Positions 50,856 to 64,000 of a stretch of 64,000 bases of DNA are shown here, one piece after another. The DNA is from Erpobdella octoculata (lineage: Eukaryota; Annelida; Clitellata; Hirudinida; Erpobdellidae). The first letter of the stretch is position 1. Each line of letters begins with the position of its first letter. The notes beneath the pieces were generated by a model, which did no database searches, had not been told where the DNA came from, and saw only the letters and a program-made list of their open reading frames with translations. The stretch is from NCBI GenBank assembly GCA_963978895.1, contig OZ022247.1:11553972-11617971 (forward strand), given 5' to 3'. A program made the translations under genes and the position numbers.

Positions 50856-50952
50856 GAACGGGAAAGCGACCGGGAACGAGAGAGCAAGCGGGAAAGCGGG
50901 GAAGGAAACGGGAGCGAGAGAAAACCATCTAAAAACCCCGGGTACCTGCTAG
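50856..50952 (+). mobile_element. Helitron-like 3' end, family A
   Basis: GGAACGGGAAAGCGACCGGG, GAAACGGGAGCGAGAG, AAACCATCTAAAAACCCCGG and a terminal CTAG at 50949-50952 followed by T. Short copy inserted in the LINE fragment. Confidence 0.65.
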
Positions 50953-50959
50953 TACATAC

Positions 50960-51208
50960 CTAAACATAACTCAAACGCGCAATACCTACATAAGATTTTG
51001 AGTGCAGATTTGAATGTCTGAACTGTTCGCGCTTCCCGAATTTGCTTTGGCAGACTATTCTAAGCAGTTGGACCATAGCTACACCAAAGGCACGTCTGCC
51101 ATATAGTTTCGGTTGACTCTGATGATTAGGTACTGCATCCATAGATATGACTGCACCACCTCGATCGAGTAATGTCTGCCTTACCGATTGATTCGAGCAC
51201 GAATTCAA
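50960..51208 (-). pseudogene. LINE ORF2 C-terminal relic
   Basis: The minus strand reads NHQSQPKLYGRRAFGVA, then in a shifted frame NSLPKQIREARTVQTFKSA. The string WNSLPxxIRxAxTVxxFKSxLK is the usual C-terminal end of many LINE ORF2 proteins. Frameshift and stop present. Confidence 0.75.
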
Positions 51209-52301
51209 TAGTGAACTAGAAATAACCCGTCAAAAACAACGAATTTCTTAAATATCATATATTATTTTTTGATTTCAGCGCCACCTCTTTTGAGCTTTCT
51301 TTAGGATTGACAGTGTACAATTGCCTAATAACTTTTATTACACGCCTGCGCGCAATAAATTCTTACGTGCACATCGATATCGTCTATACGACGATAAGAG
51401 TGAGTGACGTGGACTACTATAATATAGATGAGAAGGCAGAGTTTGATCGTTCAAGGATATCTTGTTATATCAAGATTTCCTTGGATCGTTATTCTTGCTG
51501 GAATTATGCTGGTTAATTAATGCTAATGTAATTGACAGAGTATTGGTGCAAGTTGATTGCGACAATCCGAGCTGCAGCATCAGGGACAGCGGGTGGGAGC
51601 TATTGCCGGCAATCCAACGACGACCGCATTGCAGTAGCCAATTCTGGACATGACAAGAGCCTAGAGGCCTAGACCAAAACCCGTAGACAACGTTCATTCA
51701 AACATCCAAACAATAACCCTTTGCAATTTTTGACAATTTCTTTTCCCTCAACACATGGTTTCAGGTTTGTAGACACCAGACACAAGTGTCGACAATTTTC
51801 AACTTTGTCATGTGAATGACATCGTAAACGCGATTTCCACGTATTGCAAGCTCCTTCTCGGCCTCATCACCTGTAGCGGATTCGCGCACAAAATGCTTAC
51901 TTTCTAAAGCTGTTTTATTTGCTAAATTTTGATATTATGATAAATTAATTGTAGGTATTTGCTATTTTCTTCATAATAATAATCAAATTTTTAACATAAG
52001 AAATTTCGTGTTAAGATATTTTTGTAGGATTGAAAGCACCAATAGCGTGCCGGAATTAAAATCTTTTTCTATAAGCAAGCTTTTGCTATACAAAAGTTAA
52101 AATCTGACTGTATAGTGATAATAACTCACTTTATATTTATTACGACACATCTATTTTATTCCCATCAATTGTTGTTTATTTAGAACTTGCAAGAAATGTT
52201 CCAGATTTCCCAGGTAGAACACAATAACAATCAAGATTTACACAGAATCGGAAGCATTTACAATTAAACAGTGCATAAAATATACATATCAATCTAAGTT
52301 G
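51209..52301. other. 3' flank of AP3S; repeat words
   Basis: 51450-51480 has TTCAAGGATATCTTGTTATA, related to 29055-29278. 51560-51670 is GC-balanced without an open frame I can name. TTTATT at 52136-52141, 52155-52160 and 52175-52180 (AATAAA on the minus strand) are candidate poly(A) signals for AP3S. Confidence 0.45.
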
Positions 52302-61914
<9,613 letters not shown>

Positions 61915-63925
61915 CCTCTTTCAAACCGACAAGACAATTAACCAAAAGTTTTAAAAAATTTGTATTAGACTTAATTAATTAGTAAAAGTACTTTCGCCAA
62001 CTTAAAATAACAACACGGCTAAAGTTAAGGGAAAGTGCGAGGTGCGAAATGTCGAAGAGAAAATGAAAAGTGCAAGGAACATGCAAGAAAGATGATCGGT
62101 TCGCCATAGGGATGTCACGGGTTCGACTATTTGGCGTTTTCGGGTTCCGGTTTACGTCTTCCTAAAAACCGGGTTCTATTTGAGTTTACAATTTTGCAAA
62201 TACCGGATTGTAAAGCACCCTTTAAGTACATTGTTATTCACGACGCTAAATTAGGAGTCGAAATTTCAAAATAGTGTTAGTTTAAAACGACGGCACCCAT
62301 TGGCTGGTCTATCGCTGCCATAGTCTCTGATCGCTGCCGTAACCATTACTTTTCAGAAAGAAATGATAGCAAATCACGTAGTTTTTTAAAGTACTCATTT
62401 CATAAGTTAAAAAATTAAAATTTTTAATATTACAAGTATTTGAATAATTTGTATAAATAACAAAGTTGAAACACGAGTCTGCACCATAGGTCTACATTAA
62501 AATACTGCAAAAATTTGAGCAATGCCAATTTAATTTTTACATTATAAAACGTATTAAAATCAAATTTATAAACTAGAAACTAGGAACACTATTTCAAGTT
62601 GACCATTATGTTTATATTGGAGATGGAGATTAGTTACGCTGGTTCATATCTTGCTTTTTTAAAGTTAATTTCCAATGATAGTTATTAGGAATTCTGAAGC
62701 AGAAGACTATTTTAAAAACGTAACAGCGTTGTGGTATTGGTCCATGAAATTGACATCAAAAGTAAGGTAACTTTAATGAAAACACATGTAAATCAAAAAA
62801 TTATGTTGAAGGGAAGCTTTCTTTAAATTTCTTTTTTAAATTATTAAGTAAAGTGTTTTTCACTTAAATTTCGGACTTGACCTAGGGTAATATCCTAGTA
62901 TAACAGCCTGGGCGAATTTTATGGGAATTAACTGTTATTTTATTTTAACGCAAATGACATTTAAAACATAAGAAAGGACTAATTAGAACAGAAAAAATAA
63001 GTAGAAACAACAACTATGGACCTTTAGAATATTTAAAAATTGTTCCCGGAGCTAAATAGTTCCTGCTGAAGATCTATTTATCAACAGCAATAGAAGTGAA
63101 AAGTTGGAATAAAAAAATTAAAATTTTGCCAATATGCCTTAACACAAATATAAGAAGAAAAACTAATTTATTTTAATTTTATGTTTTTGGCTATTGAATT
63201 AATACAAAAAATTCATATCACAGAGATATCTTTCTGCTCAAACTCTGTTGTATTAAAAAATTTAAAATTTTAAGTGCATGTTAATTAATTAACTACTTTA
63301 TTTTTAAAGTTTTAAACTAGTTTATTTGTTAAAAAGTTTTATCATTTTGCTATTAACTTTTTATATCTTGAAATTGTATTATTCCGCATATTGACACTGA
63401 TTTTAGGTGTTTCTGCTTTAAGTCACTTTTTAAAGAGTTTTTCTGTCAAAATGTTCTTTCTTGTATGTTCTAATAATGCTCTGTGCTTATTTTATTAACA
63501 TGTTTTCAAAACCAAGCTGCTAGACTGGGAGATTAACCTGACCTAGAGATATAAGAAATTGGTTAACCCGTTTAGGTCCAAAACTTTATTAATTAGATTT
63601 CTATTATTTTTTTTTGTTATTTCTAAGTTACTTGCTTATGTTTTAACAGATTTATTTTTAATTATTTTTTATTTGAAAGAAAACTTTGAAAATTCACTAT
63701 GCTCGTTTTTCGAACGGTGGTCGTATAGACTACTGAAAACGACAAAATGTTTAAAAGTCAATTTCTTTTTTTTTTCAACGCAAACAATTATAATATAAAT
63801 TTTAGGCTATAAACAGAAAAGCTAAAAACACATTTCTGACTTTATCAGTAACACAGTTCAATAAAATCCAAAAATTTAACATTCAATAAATCAGTCAAGC
63901 AGTTCTTGATAGTCGTTTCAGAACC
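61915..63925. other. 5' flank of AP3S and unannotated DNA
   Basis: The first few hundred bases probably hold the AP3S promoter. 62115-62210 (TAGGGATGTCACGGGTTCGA and GCGTTTTCGGGTTCCGG) resembles a hAT-type MITE end, but no partner was found. The rest is AT-rich with no supported feature. Confidence 0.4.
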
Positions 63926-64000
63926 GGAGTGTGCGGAAAGCACCAAAACAATTCCGATGAAGTCGTTTGCCGCACTTGGCCCACATGTACAGTGTTTTGC
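63926..64000 (-). pseudogene. Possible piggyBac-like transposase C-terminus at window edge
   Basis: The minus strand from 64000 reads LYMWAKCGKRLHRNCFGAF and stops about 5 codons later. The C-x2-C...H-x3-C arrangement ending in F resembles the Cys-rich tail of piggyBac-family (DDE_Tnp_1_7) proteins. Only about 24 residues are visible, so this is tentative. Confidence 0.3.

Larger units (their letters stand above)
47490..50860 (+). pseudogene. LINE endonuclease fragment split by nested insertions
   Basis: Pieces of one EEP endonuclease frame lie in order on the plus strand: ATLNIHSLNNKSPYTSEL (47498-47550) and LLLTETWL-like codons to 47605; NGFSFVEPLPS (47848-47880); then GGICLFFKSS and IKFSSFEC (49314-49400); then LLLGDFNIPINKTKDSC-like codons and FFEIFSTFNFFQH (50700-50810). 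The gaps are filled by a SINE, a hAT element, a second hAT-type insertion and, at the right, a family A Helitron. Frames are broken in places. An old copy, not functional. Confidence 0.7.

Overview
The window is nuclear DNA from an animal, most likely an invertebrate. It is AT-rich, has no bacterial-style gene packing, and carries short exons split by GT-AG introns of roughly 0.1-5.5 kb. The protein-coding genes I could assemble by joining exons by hand are all eukaryotic. I cannot fix the phylum from sequence alone. The gene set, the TTAGGG-type repeats and the mix of Helitron, CR1/L2-like LINE, tRNA-SINE, hAT and pogo elements would suit a tunicate or another invertebrate, but this is inference.

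Layout. 312-11560 (+): the 3' part of a gene for a protein with a nucleoside 2-deoxyribosyltransferase-like domain (the Drosophila raw / C. elegans olrn-1 type); its start lies left of the window. One intron holds a LINE with an intact 1027-codon ORF2. 11561-19854: repeat-rich intergenic DNA with a Ty3/gypsy integrase relic, telomere-like repeats, and a TA-flanked pogo/Tigger-like transposon with a gutted transposase. 19855-20751 (+): intronless TMEM45-type membrane protein. 20752-27919: repeat sea with a decayed multicopy gene, two Helitron families, a GC-rich orphan ORF and large (TA)n tracts. 27920-31831 (+): CDK9-like kinase, three exons. 33418-37859 (+): PDCD7 (U11-59K of the minor spliceosome), nine exons. 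46382 to about 40844 (-): raver-family RNA-binding protein, eleven exons found. 47490-51210: nested transposon cluster (LINE fragment split by a SINE, two hAT-type elements and a Helitron end). 61914-52302 (-): AP3S (sigma subunit of the AP-3 adaptor), six exons, with introns carrying four TIR elements whose target-site duplications can be read directly. 61915-64000: mostly featureless, with a possible piggyBac-like C-terminus at the right edge.

The genes do not form a pathway. Two act in RNA processing (PDCD7, raver), one in transcription elongation control (CDK9-like), one in vesicle traffic (AP3S). The most distinctive feature is the set of Helitron-like 3' ends (at least three families, all ending in CTAG), many of which run directly into (TA)n microsatellites, in one case with two ends facing each other across the same tract.
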